A stretch of DNA of 26,917 bases, taken from assembly GCF_042665255.1 (NCBI RefSeq), contig NZ_JBHTCD010000047.1. One strand, 5' to 3'. The stretch is from Insolitispirillum peregrinum (GTDB lineage Bacteria > Pseudomonadota > Alphaproteobacteria > Rhodospirillales > Rhodospirillaceae). The notes under the pieces are model-generated. The model was not told the origin of the DNA. It ran no database searches and saw only the letters and a program-made list of their open reading frames with translations. Positions 15,764 through 22,480 of the stretch are shown here, piece by piece; the stretch's first letter is position 1, and the number at the start of each line of letters is the position of its first letter. The position numbers were made by a program, and so were the translations under genes.

Positions 15764-17470
15764 TCAGGACGCAATGCTGTCCCGCCAGGTGGCCAGAATG
15801 TGATCGGCGGCCCGCAAGGTGATGGCGGCATTGGTCAGTGTCGGAGAGCAGACGGTGGTGGTGACAAAGGTGCTGTTGCCCAGCAGGAACAGGTTCGGGT
15901 GATCGTGGCTGCGGCCAAAGCTGTCAACCACCGAGGTCTTGGCGTCATCCCCCATGCGGGTGGTCCCGGCGATGATGGCGGCGGACCCCATCGGTGGCGA
16001 CTGGGTGATGTTGGTCGCCCGCATCGCCCGCAATACCGACAGGTCGCGCTCGCGGGCTTCCTTGATGCCTTTGCGGGTATAGTCATCAACGTGATAGTGC
16101 AGGTGAGGACGCGGCAGGCCCAGCGGATCGGTCAGGTGCTCGTCAAGCGTCAGACGGTTGTCGGCGGACGGCATCACCTCGACGGTGCTCGACAGATAAA
16201 CTTCGCGGGAACTGCGGCTGGCGACTTCTTTCGCCAGCGCCTCGCCCAGCAGGCCATCGTTGATCGCCGTTTGGGCTTCGATCATCGGGCCCAGCGCCAT
16301 GTTGATGCCGCCGTTGACGATGAAGGTTGCCACCGAGGCAAATTTCTTGCGGAACTCGCCGTCGCGCAGCCCGAGGAAGCCGCCGGTGGCGGTCACCGGG
16401 CCGCGATAGGGATAGACCGGGTTGGGGCTCCAGCCATAGGTATCGACATCCACCGCGCCGGTCAGGTAGCGGCCAACGGTCCCCGAGCTGTTGGCGATGC
16501 CGTTCGGGTGACGATCCGAGGCGGACAGCAGCAACAGGCGCGGCGTTTCAATGGCGTGGCAGGCAATGATGAACAGCTTGCCCCGGGCGACGCCGACGCG
16601 GCCATCAGGGTGCTTGAACCAGACGGCGGTGATCCGTTCGGGCTGTCCGGCGCTGGACGGGGTGGTTTCAATCAGCCAGGCCACCCGTTCAGGGTACAGG
16701 CGGGCTCCGGCCTGTTCGGCCTTCATCACATGGACGCTGCCGTCGTACTTGGCCCCGATCGGGCAGATGATCCGGCAGTTGGCATTGCCGCAGCACTGCG
16801 GGCGGTTGTCATAGGCGACCGAGTTGCGGGCATGCGGATAGCCCTTGACCTCGACCGGTGGCGACAGGGTGGCCGCCGCCGCCGCCACTTGTCGGTCCAG
16901 CCAGGTCAGGGGAACCGGCGGCATCGGATAGGGCTTTTCGCGCGGCGGGGCGATGGTGTCGGTCATGCTGCCCGCCACCCCCCAGTCGATTTCGGCCTGA
17001 TAGTACCAGGGCTCGAGGGTCTTGTAGCTGATCGGCCAGTCATCGCCGACGCCATAGGCGCTGCGGGTGCGGAAATCGTTGGGCTGGAACCGTTCGGCGT
17101 GGCCGGTCATGTGCCACGAGGTGCCGCCGACGCCGCGGACATAAATTCCCTGAAACAGGTCAAGGTCGCTGCTGGCCCCCGGCAGGGGGCAGCCATTCTG
17201 GACATAATAGTCACAGGCTCCATCCGGGGCCGGAGCCCACGGCGGGCTGACATAGGGCGAATTGCCGTCTTTCCACGGGGTGCGGTGAAAGCGGGCGACG
17301 GCTTCGTCGCGCAGAATTTTCGGACCGGCATCCAGAATGGCCACCGAATGGCCTGCCTGTGCCAGTTTCCAGGCACTCATGCCACCGGCGACACCGGCTC
17401 CGATCACGATCACGTCGGCGGTAATGGTTTCTTCTGGCTGGCTGGGCAGGGGGGCAGGGCGATAGGTCAT
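15764..17470 (-). CDS. GMC-family flavoprotein dehydrogenase, large subunit
   Basis: A 568-aa flavoprotein resembling the catalytic subunits of membrane-bound sorbitol, gluconate and FAD-glucose dehydrogenases. The FAD-binding GxGxxG is VIVIGAGVAGG (20-30); RGVGGTSWH (112-120) is the second FAD motif. QCCGNANCRIICPIGA (225-240) has the CC-x4-C spacing of the 3Fe-4S ligands in FAD-glucose dehydrogenase. At the usual catalytic pair, the H-x-x-G-T motif reads I-I-A-G-T (Ile499) and the N-P-T-L-T motif reads S-P-T-L-T (Ser542), so both residues seem replaced. It has no signal peptide and is probably exported with the Tat-signal small subunit encoded 59 bp upstream. Substrate unknown. Confidence 0.87.
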   Translation of the reverse strand: MTYRPAPLPSQPEETITADVIVIGAGVAGGMSAWKLAQAGHSVAILDAGPKILRDEAVARFHRTPWKDGNSPYVSPPWAPAPDGACDYYVQNGCPLPGASSDLDLFQGIYVRGVGGTSWHMTGHAERFQPNDFRTRSAYGVGDDWPISYKTLEPWYYQAEIDWGVAGSMTDTIAPPREKPYPMPPVPLTWLDRQVAAAAATLSPPVEVKGYPHARNSVAYDNRPQCCGNANCRIICPIGAKYDGSVHVMKAEQAGARLYPERVAWLIETTPSSAGQPERITAVWFKHPDGRVGVARGKLFIIACHAIETPRLLLLSASDRHPNGIANSSGTVGRYLTGAVDVDTYGWSPNPVYPYRGPVTATGGFLGLRDGEFRKKFASVATFIVNGGINMALGPMIEAQTAINDGLLGEALAKEVASRSSREVYLSSTVEVMPSADNRLTLDEHLTDPLGLPRPHLHYHVDDYTRKGIKEARERDLSVLRAMRATNITQSPPMGSAAIIAGTTRMGDDAKTSVVDSFGRSHDHPNLFLLGNSTFVTTTVCSPTLTNAAITLRAADHILATWRDSIAS

Positions 17471-17529
17471 GGCAAAGGGTTCCCCGTTAAAAAACGCAGG
17501 CGTGACGGTCTGTCAAAGGAAGGGAAAAA

Positions 17530-18066
17530 TCAGGCCGGGTCGTGCCAGTAGCCAAACGGCCCGCCGCAGTTGGCCGGGGGTTTGGTAAAGGTGCAGGCGC
17601 GCCAGGCCAGAGCGTTGTCATAGGTGATCACCCGCTCGCCGCCGGTGGTGGCGGTAAAATCAACGGCACCGGTGTACCAGATCAGCGCGACCTTGCCCGC
17701 GGTGGCGGTTTTCCCGGCCAGTCTGATGTTGTCTTCCCAGTGGCCTTTGCCCATCCGCATGAAGAAGAACAGCTCGCGCAGGTCCTTTTCCGCCGCAGCG
17801 GTTGGGGTGAGGGCGGTCCAGATGCGGTTGCCCAGCTCGATATAGCTGTTATCGAGGGAAATGCCGGTCAGTTTGGAGGAAAGGGCGAGGAAATCGGCCG
17901 GGGCTTCGCGGATTTCGTCATCGGCTGCCGATTCTTGCAGGGCTGCGTGCGCACTGGCCGGAGCAAAGGGGAGCGCCGCTGTTGCGCTGACCACGCCCAA
18001 GGCCCCCAACCCTTCCAGCACCGTGCGGCGACTGGTGTCCGCAGGTCGCTCATCGTGGGTGTCCAT
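17530..18066 (-). CDS. Tat-signal small subunit of a sorbitol/gluconate dehydrogenase-type complex
   Basis: A 178-aa protein with a twin-arginine signal (SRRTVLEGLGALGVVSA, Arg13-Arg14) and a signal peptidase-like APASAHA region near residue 41. The mature part resembles the small subunit of membrane-bound FAD sorbitol/fructose dehydrogenases, with FLALSSKLTGI near the start and a C-terminal W-x-C-x8-C-GGPFGYW segment. In that family the subunit carries the cytoplasmic flavoprotein through the Tat pore and stabilises it. ATG at 18066 is chosen because the Tat signal starts directly after it and G-rich sequence lies upstream; an upstream in-frame extension exists but is unlike a signal peptide. 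It is the first gene of the operon. Confidence 0.82.
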   Translation of the reverse strand: MDTHDERPADTSRRTVLEGLGALGVVSATAALPFAPASAHAALQESAADDEIREAPADFLALSSKLTGISLDNSYIELGNRIWTALTPTAAAEKDLRELFFFMRMGKGHWEDNIRLAGKTATAGKVALIWYTGAVDFTATTGGERVITYDNALAWRACTFTKPPANCGGPFGYWHDPA

Positions 18067-18252
18067 GCCCCTGTCCCCCTGTTTGGTGGTTCCCCCCCAG
18101 AGATCATGCACAGGCGGCATGCTCTGATGTGTTCCCTTCATGATTGTGTCTATTGGGGGGGCTGTCAAATGGTTGTCCCGTTGCCTGCCGGGTTATGGCT
18201 AAAGGGCAACAGGGATCAACCGGGGGACAAGATCAGGCGGTATCCGGCGGTA

Positions 18253-18690
18253 TCAGGTCTTGGGCAGGGTGACGGTGCGCAGCCAGAATTCTTCAAAGCT
18301 GCGAATGGCTTCGACAAAGCGGTCGAATTCTACCGGCTTGACCATGTAGGCGTTGGCACCCAGCGCATAGCAGGCGTTCACGTCGTCACGGGCCGACGAG
18401 GTGGTGAGCGCCACCACCGGAATCGAGCGCAGGGCGGGATCGCTTTTCATGTCGGCCAGCACTTCGCGGCCATTGCGGCGAGGCAGGTTCAGGTCCAGCA
18501 GCACGATGTCCGGCGTTGGTGAATCGACGAACGGGCCGGTTTTGCGCAGATAGTGCAAAGCCTGTTCGCCATCGCTGACGTGATGGATGTTGCTGGTGCT
18601 TGTCCCATGGCGCAAAGCCTCGAACGTCAGGCGGGCGTCCCCCGGGTTATCCTCCACCAGCAGAATTTCGATCGGTCGATTGAGGGCCAT
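18253..18690 (-). CDS. Single-domain response regulator, Rcp1-like
   Basis: A 145-aa stand-alone receiver domain. It shows EILLVEDNPGDARLTFEAL, the phospho-acceptor Asp in DIVLLDLNLPRRNGREVL, the Thr in VVALTTSSARDD, and the Lys in YMVKPVEFDRF. EDNPGDARL and DLNLPRxxGxEVL are hallmarks of the Rcp1 subfamily that partners phytochrome-type kinases with SHDLQEPLR boxes. There is no output domain, so it probably acts by protein contact or in a phosphorelay. ATG at 18690 has GGAG 10 nt upstream; a longer frame to 18843 would cross a strong hairpin (18749-18788) and is rejected. No kinase is adjacent. Confidence 0.9.
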   Translation of the reverse strand: MALNRPIEILLVEDNPGDARLTFEALRHGTSTSNIHHVSDGEQALHYLRKTGPFVDSPTPDIVLLDLNLPRRNGREVLADMKSDPALRSIPVVALTTSSARDDVNACYALGANAYMVKPVEFDRFVEAIRSFEEFWLRTVTLPKT

Positions 18691-18748
18691 CTCACCATTT
18701 CTCCGGCGGCTGAGCCTTGTACGGGGGAAGACAAGGGGAACGGGGCAG

Positions 18749-18788
18749 GCAGGGCTGTGGTCCAACAGCGGTGAGACCACAGCCCTGC
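18749..18788. repeat. 13-bp perfect stem-loop upstream of the response-regulator gene
   Basis: GCAGGGCTGTGGT and ACCACAGCCCTGC are perfect inverted repeats separated by 14 nt. The structure lies between folA and the response-regulator start, about 60 bp before the latter. With no U run on either side it is not a classic terminator, but it could end folA transcripts or form a leader structure. Confidence 0.7.
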
Positions 18789-18858
18789 TCTCACTTTGTG
18801 CGGTCGCAAAGAAGCTCGTCAAGCGGTAACAGAAAAATGTCAACAGGGGTATGTAATT

Positions 18859-19374
18859 TTATGCAGGGCTGCGTTCCAGGACAACAAATTCGTGGGTGCA
18901 GCGACCATCTTCGGCGGGGGCCCCCGGCTGGCGGCTGATTTCGTGCCATTCGCTGCGGTCAAAGGGCGGGAAATAGGTGTCGCCCGCCGGGTCCAGATGG
19001 ACTTCGGTCAGATACAGCCGGTCAGCCAGCGGCAGGGCCATGGCAAAAATGTCCGCGCCGCCGATGATCATCACCTCTTGCCCGGGGTCATGCTGGCGGC
19101 ACAGCTCCAGCGCATGCGGCAGGCTGTAGGCGATGGTGATGCGGTCGGCATGGTCGGCGGCGGGTGCCCAGCTCTGGCTGCGGGTCAGCACCACGTTATG
19201 GCGCTGGGGTAGCGGGCGGCCCAGAGAGTCATAGGTTTTGCGCCCCATCACCACCGCCTTGCCGATGGTGGTCTGCTTGAAATACCGCAGATCATCCGGC
19301 AGATGCCACGGCATGCTGTTGTTCAGGCCAATCACACCGTTATCGGCCACCGCGACCACCAGCGACAAAGTCAT
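18859..19374 (-). CDS. folA: Dihydrofolate reductase
   Basis: A 171-aa DHFR that regenerates tetrahydrofolate with NADPH. Canonical features are LVVAVADNGVIGLNNSMPWHLPDDL (active-site acidic Asp in PDDL), VVMGRKTYDSLGRPLP with the NADPH-binding Gly-Arg-Lys-Thr, and MIIGGADIFAMALPLADRLYLT. The length is normal. It lies 68 bp downstream of thyA on the same strand, the common thyA-folA order, so that dihydrofolate made by ThyA is recycled by FolA. The ribosome site is weak. Confidence 0.96.
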   Translation of the reverse strand: MTLSLVVAVADNGVIGLNNSMPWHLPDDLRYFKQTTIGKAVVMGRKTYDSLGRPLPQRHNVVLTRSQSWAPAADHADRITIAYSLPHALELCRQHDPGQEVMIIGGADIFAMALPLADRLYLTEVHLDPAGDTYFPPFDRSEWHEISRQPGAPAEDGRCTHEFVVLERSPA

Positions 19375-19442
19375 CGTTTGCTCATTTGACTATAGGGACG
19401 GAACAGACCACAGGGGCTGGGTGAGGTGTAGGGTACGCTGGT

Positions 19443-20237
19443 CTAAACTGCAATCGGGGCCTTGATCGAGGGCTCGGCCACGTAGCCTTCGAGGGTGAAG
19501 TCTTCGTAGCGGAAGGCGAACAGGTCGGTGATGGCGGGGTTCAGGTACATCTGCGGCAGCGGACGGGGTGTTCGTGCCAGTTGCATCTGTGCCTGTTCCA
19601 GATGGTTGAGGTACAGGTGGGCATCCCCCAGCGTATGAACGAATTCCCCCGGCCGCAGGCCGCAGACCTGCGCAATCATCATTGTCAGCAGGGCATAAGA
19701 AGCGATGTTGAACGGCACGCCGAGAAAAATGTCGGCGGAGCGCTGATACAGCTGGCAGGACAGTTTGCCCTCTGCGACGTAAAACTGGAACAGGCAGTGG
19801 CAGGGCGGCAGGGCCATCGAGTCCACCTGCGCCGGGTTCCATGCCGAGACAATCAACCGACGGGAGTCCGGGGTACGGCGGATTTGCTCCAGCACGGCGC
19901 TGATCTGGTCAAGGCTGCCGCCATCAGGCGTGGGCCACGAGCGCCACTGGGCGCCATAGACCGGCCCCAGATTGCCGTTTTCATCGGCCCATTCATCCCA
20001 GATGGTCACACCATTGTCGCGCAGATAGGCGATATTGGTTTCGCCCTTCAGGAACCACAGCAATTCGTGGATGATCGACCGCAGGTGCAGTTTCTTGGTG
20101 GTCAGCACCGGAAAGCCTTGCGCCAGATCAAAACGCATCTGGTGGCCGAACACCGACAGGGTGCCGGTGCCGGTCCGGTCTTCCTTGCGGGTGCCGTTGG
20201 TCAGCACATGGCGCATCAGGTCAAGATATTGCTGCAT
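19443..20237 (-). CDS. thyA: Thymidylate synthase
   Basis: A 264-aa ThyA that methylates dUMP to dTMP using methylene-tetrahydrofolate. The length is that of E. coli ThyA and catalytic Cys146 lies in ALPPCHCLFQFYV. Also visible are EDRTGTGTLSVFG, the RR dUMP phosphate contacts (SRRLIVSAWNP), QRSADIFLGVPFNIASYA and GDAHLYLNH. The region from 20238 to the ssrA promoter at 20392 is the divergent promoter region and shows no other gene. Confidence 0.98.
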   Translation of the reverse strand: MQQYLDLMRHVLTNGTRKEDRTGTGTLSVFGHQMRFDLAQGFPVLTTKKLHLRSIIHELLWFLKGETNIAYLRDNGVTIWDEWADENGNLGPVYGAQWRSWPTPDGGSLDQISAVLEQIRRTPDSRRLIVSAWNPAQVDSMALPPCHCLFQFYVAEGKLSCQLYQRSADIFLGVPFNIASYALLTMMIAQVCGLRPGEFVHTLGDAHLYLNHLEQAQMQLARTPRPLPQMYLNPAITDLFAFRYEDFTLEGYVAEPSIKAPIAV

Positions 20238-20391
20238 GATGGAATCTTTGCGGTGCTGGGGTCAGGACAGAAAGCCGATAGGGGCGGCTTTATAGACGGC
20301 GGACCATAACATAACAAGCCTGCTGCGGCCTGACCATTGCCCACAGGCAGGGGGCTCAGGCCAGGCCGAAACGGAGTCTTCACAATAACAC

Positions 20392-20419
20392 TTGCGCTGT
20401 CAGAGGAACGCCTTATATT
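20392..20419 (+). promoter_or_regulatory. Sigma-70-type promoter of ssrA
   Basis: TTGCGC (20392-20397) and TATATT (20414-20419) are separated by 16 bp, close to consensus, and place a start near 20426, just before the acceptor piece of the tmRNA. This is one of the best promoters in the window, in keeping with a strongly expressed stable RNA. Confidence 0.65.
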
Positions 20420-20425
20420 TGGCCC

Positions 20426-20735
20426 TGTCAGGGTTCGCCCTGTCTATGATGCTAAACTCTAGTCGAAATAATCGTTATGGACCCGGGGGCAGTGCCCGGC
20501 GCCTCCACCACTCCAAGGTTCGTCACTCAAGGGATTGCGATCCCGACGGACGCTGTGGGGGCGAAACAGGATCGACATGCGTGGTAAAGGGCTAGACTGT
20601 ATCCGGCATTGTACCGCCGTCATCGGGCTATATTTACACATGCCAACGACAACGTTGAGTATGCCGCTGCCGCTTAATAACCGGTAAGCGCGGTTCGGAG
20701 GGCACCGGGCAACAGAAGCCCTCCACTTGCTTTTC
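20426..20735 (+). ncRNA. ssrA: Circularly permuted two-piece tmRNA
   Basis: The 3' (acceptor) piece comes first and ends in CGCCTCCACCA at 20500-20510. An intervening spacer of 46 nt follows, then the 5' end of the coding piece at 20557 (GGGGGCGAAACAGGATCGAC). GGGGGCG pairs with CGCCTCC to make a 7-bp acceptor stem with one G-U, proving the permuted order. The T-arm is CCGGG/CCCGG with loop GGCAGTG. The tag frame at 20642-20680 encodes ANDNVEYAAAA followed by TAA TAA, a typical Ala-rich ClpXP degron. A GGAGGGC/GCCCTCC hairpin (about 20697-20724) lies after the tag. Outer ends are estimates from the promoter and folding. It acts with SmpB in ribosome rescue. Confidence 0.93.
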
Positions 20736-20764
20736 GGGCGGTGTCAAGGTGGCAGGCCGCCCTT
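20736..20764 (+). terminator. Possible hairpin at the 3' end of ssrA
   Basis: GGGCGG and CCGCCC form a stem with a 15-nt loop, followed by TTT. It separates the tmRNA from sspB and could define the end or a processing site of the coding piece; weak as a terminator, so read-through into sspB is plausible. Confidence 0.4.
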
Positions 20765-20785
20765 TGACGTAAGGACTCGAGTAGA

Positions 20786-21310
20786 GTGGACGAGCCGAGC
20801 ATCTCCTATGAACAGCTGGTCGAGCGTGCCTTGCGCGGTGTGCTGCGCGAAGCCCTGATTATGACCCGTGACAGCGGTCTGCCCGGTCAGCACCATTTCT
20901 ATATCACCTTCCGCACCGGCCATTCCGGCGTGCAGATGCCGCCGCGTCTGAAGGCGATGCACCCCGACGAAATGACCATCGTGCTCCAGCACCAGTTCTG
21001 GGAACTGACTGTCGAGCCGGAGTGGTTTTCGATCGAGCTGTCGTTCTCGGGCAAGCGCGAATACCTGAAGGTCCCCTTTGAAGCGGTGACCGCCTTCGCT
21101 GACCCCTACGCCAAGTTCGGCCTGCAGTTCCAGATCGAGCTTGATGGCGATTTTGACGAGTTCCTCGACGAAGACGATCTGGAAATTGACGGTATCCTGG
21201 ACGAAAATGGTGTTGGTGATGCCGCTGGCAAAAAGCCCGCCGCCGACGCCAAGACTGCCGAAGGCGGTGACAGCAAGGTGGTGACGCTGGACGCTTTCCG
21301 CAAAAAGTAA
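20786..21310 (+). CDS. sspB: SspB, ClpXP adaptor for ssrA-tagged proteins (alpha type)
   Basis: A 174-aa alphaproteobacterial SspB. The folded core (about 1-120, ISYEQLVERALRGVLREAL, FYITFRTGHSGVQMP, MTIVLQHQFWELTVEPEWFSIELSFSGK) binds the tmRNA tag. An acidic linker (DFDEFLDEDDLEIDGILDENG) and an Ala/Lys tail lead to the terminal KVVTLDAFRKK, which fits the ClpX-binding XB motif. The start is GTG at 20786, with AAGGA 10 nt upstream. It lies right after ssrA on the same strand, so the tag and its adaptor are encoded side by side. A strong terminator follows. Confidence 0.95.
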   Translation: MDEPSISYEQLVERALRGVLREALIMTRDSGLPGQHHFYITFRTGHSGVQMPPRLKAMHPDEMTIVLQHQFWELTVEPEWFSIELSFSGKREYLKVPFEAVTAFADPYAKFGLQFQIELDGDFDEFLDEDDLEIDGILDENGVGDAAGKKPAADAKTAEGGDSKVVTLDAFRKK

Positions 21311-21331
21311 GTCAGTCCCACTGGATCAGAC

Positions 21332-21366
21332 AAAAAAACCCGCAGCCTCTGACTGCGGTTTTTTTT
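21332..21366. terminator. Bidirectional intrinsic terminator between sspB and the LprI-domain gene
   Basis: An A-run, CCGCAG, a 7-nt loop, CTGCGG and a run of eight T form a classic hairpin. With A on one side and T on the other it can serve sspB from the left and the convergent minus-strand gene from the right. Confidence 0.9.
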
Positions 21367-21375
21367 GTGCCATCG

Positions 21376-21427
21376 ACCACCGTATACGGTAGTGAGGAAA
21401 CAAGGACGTGGGGCGCCGCTCCACACA
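21376..21427 (-). repeat. Interspersed hairpin repeat, copy a (short, reverse orientation)
   Basis: Read on the minus strand, it begins TGTGGAGCGGCGCCCCACG and continues TCCTTGTTTCC, matching the cores at 22396-22440 and 26661-26706. It starts right at the stop of the LprI-domain gene. One stem pair (A/C) is mismatched here, so this copy is decayed; it lacks the first hairpin of the longer copies. Confidence 0.7.
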
Positions 21428-22099
21428 TCAGTTTTCTTCGATTGTCGGAGGCGCGCTGGAGGTTTGCTTGTAGCTGCCGGTGCTGGACACGTTCATCCCC
21501 ATTCCGCAATCGCCGGTTTGTATCACGTCCAGCTTGTGGCTGCCAAAGGTCAGGGCCAGCGAACATTCCCCGTATTCGGTACTGGAATAGGTGGCACGGT
21601 TGCCCTGCAGGGCCGCTTCGCCGCTCAGTTCGCCGGTATTCATCCGGTAAACGGCAGAGACCGAGAACCTGATGGTGGCGCTGTTGGTCTGCAGCACCTT
21701 TACTTCACTGGAAAAGATATCGCCCTTTTGGACCAGATAGGTTCCGGTGATACCCGAACTCGCTGTTACCGTCATTGCCGTCAGGTTGCTTTTCCCCTGC
21801 AGGGTATTCAGGCGTGTCTGATAGGCGCCGGTCAGACAGGCTGGCGTCTGGCACTGATTGCGCTGGGCCAGCCAGGCTTTCTGTTCAGTTTTCAGCCCGT
21901 CCTTGTTGCTGGTTGTTGCCAGTGCTCCCTTGTACGCTTGCGCAAGCTGACTATCGAGCTCCGAGAGGGCCGGGTCTCCACAGATGGCCTTTTCGATCAT
22001 GGTACCCGCTTTTGCACAGTCAAAGCTGGCGGCGTGTGCCGGGGCAATCGTCAGCAGGCCGAGCGCAACGGTAGCTCCGGCGATAGAATAGACGGTCAT
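21428..22099 (-). CDS. Secreted LprI-domain (DUF1311) protein
   Basis: A 223-aa secreted protein. Residues 1-23 form a Sec signal peptide ending APAHA. The next 80 or so residues match the LprI/DUF1311 pattern: FDCAKAGTMIEKAICGDPALSELDSQLAQAYKGAL, then QKAWLAQRNQC and CLTGAYQTRLNTL, with four Cys at conserved places (probable disulfides). Some LprI proteins inhibit lysozyme, but most members have no proven role. The C-terminal 110 residues (from about 110) look like a beta-rich domain with two more Cys (GECSLALTFGSHKLDV, TGDCGMG) that I do not recognise. AGGAG precedes the ATG. It is monocistronic. Confidence 0.8.
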   Translation of the reverse strand: MTVYSIAGATVALGLLTIAPAHAASFDCAKAGTMIEKAICGDPALSELDSQLAQAYKGALATTSNKDGLKTEQKAWLAQRNQCQTPACLTGAYQTRLNTLQGKSNLTAMTVTASSGITGTYLVQKGDIFSSEVKVLQTNSATIRFSVSAVYRMNTGELSGEAALQGNRATYSSTEYGECSLALTFGSHKLDVIQTGDCGMGMNVSSTGSYKQTSSAPPTIEEN

Positions 22100-22469
22100 G
22101 GGAGGCTCCTGTCGGATGGAGGCGGAGAGCAGGTTTCATGCACTGCATATACACTCGTGTCATGCTACCATGAGTTGGTCTAGAGCGTTGTGCGAAAAGT
22201 GGGAACCGGTTTTCGCGTAAACAATGCGACTGAACAAAAGGTTGGATCAGCGCGCCTGCGTCAGGTCACAGTCCACGACAGTTGGTGGAAACAGTGCAGG
22301 CTGCCGCCTGAAACCGCTCGGGGCCTGAGGCCCCGAACCCCCATTTTTCTTTTGTGATCAAAGGAACGGGGTCCGGGGCCTCAAGGCTCCGGCGAGGTGT
22401 GGAGCAGCGCTCCACGTCCCTGTTTCCCAACTGTCGTGTCCTGTAGCGTCGGATTTAACGCGCGCTGGT
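22100..22469. other. 370-bp intergenic region made largely of repeats
   Basis: No gene is visible. It holds the first palindromic repeat (22185-22227), a CGGGGCC-TGA-GGCCCCG hairpin (22319-22335) and the long hairpin repeat copy b. It separates the start of the LprI-domain gene from the stop of the DMT permease gene. Confidence 0.7.
22185..22227 (+). repeat. Palindromic GTGGGAACCGG repeat, copy 1
   Basis: Outer arms GCGTTG/CAATGC and inner arms GCGAAAA/TTTTCGC enclose GTGGGAACCGG. The same element occurs at 24327-24370 and, inverted, at 26751-26793. Similar GAAAAGTGGGAACCGGTTTTC palindromes are familiar as abundant intergenic repeats in alphaproteobacterial genomes. Confidence 0.85.
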
Positions 22470-22480
22470 CTAGGTGTTTA
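22335..22480 (+). repeat. Interspersed hairpin repeat, copy b (long form)
   Basis: It shares with 26600-26743 a T-rich start, GATCAAAGG-like sequence, a first hairpin (CCGGGGCC-TCAA-GGCTCCGG), a second hairpin (GTGGAGC-AGC-GCTCCAC), CTGTTTCCCAACTGTCGTGT and a CGCTGGTCT tail. The end overlaps the stop codon of the DMT permease gene. Confidence 0.85.

Noticed and set aside
15800..17551. 583-codon plus-strand frame opposite the GMC flavoprotein
   Set aside because: Gly/Asp/His-rich shadow sequence without motifs; the minus strand encodes the flavoprotein with FAD and cluster motifs.
18691..18843. N-terminal extension of the Rcp1-like regulator
   Set aside because: The added residues do not resemble the family, cross a strong hairpin, and a good GGAG site precedes the ATG at 18690.
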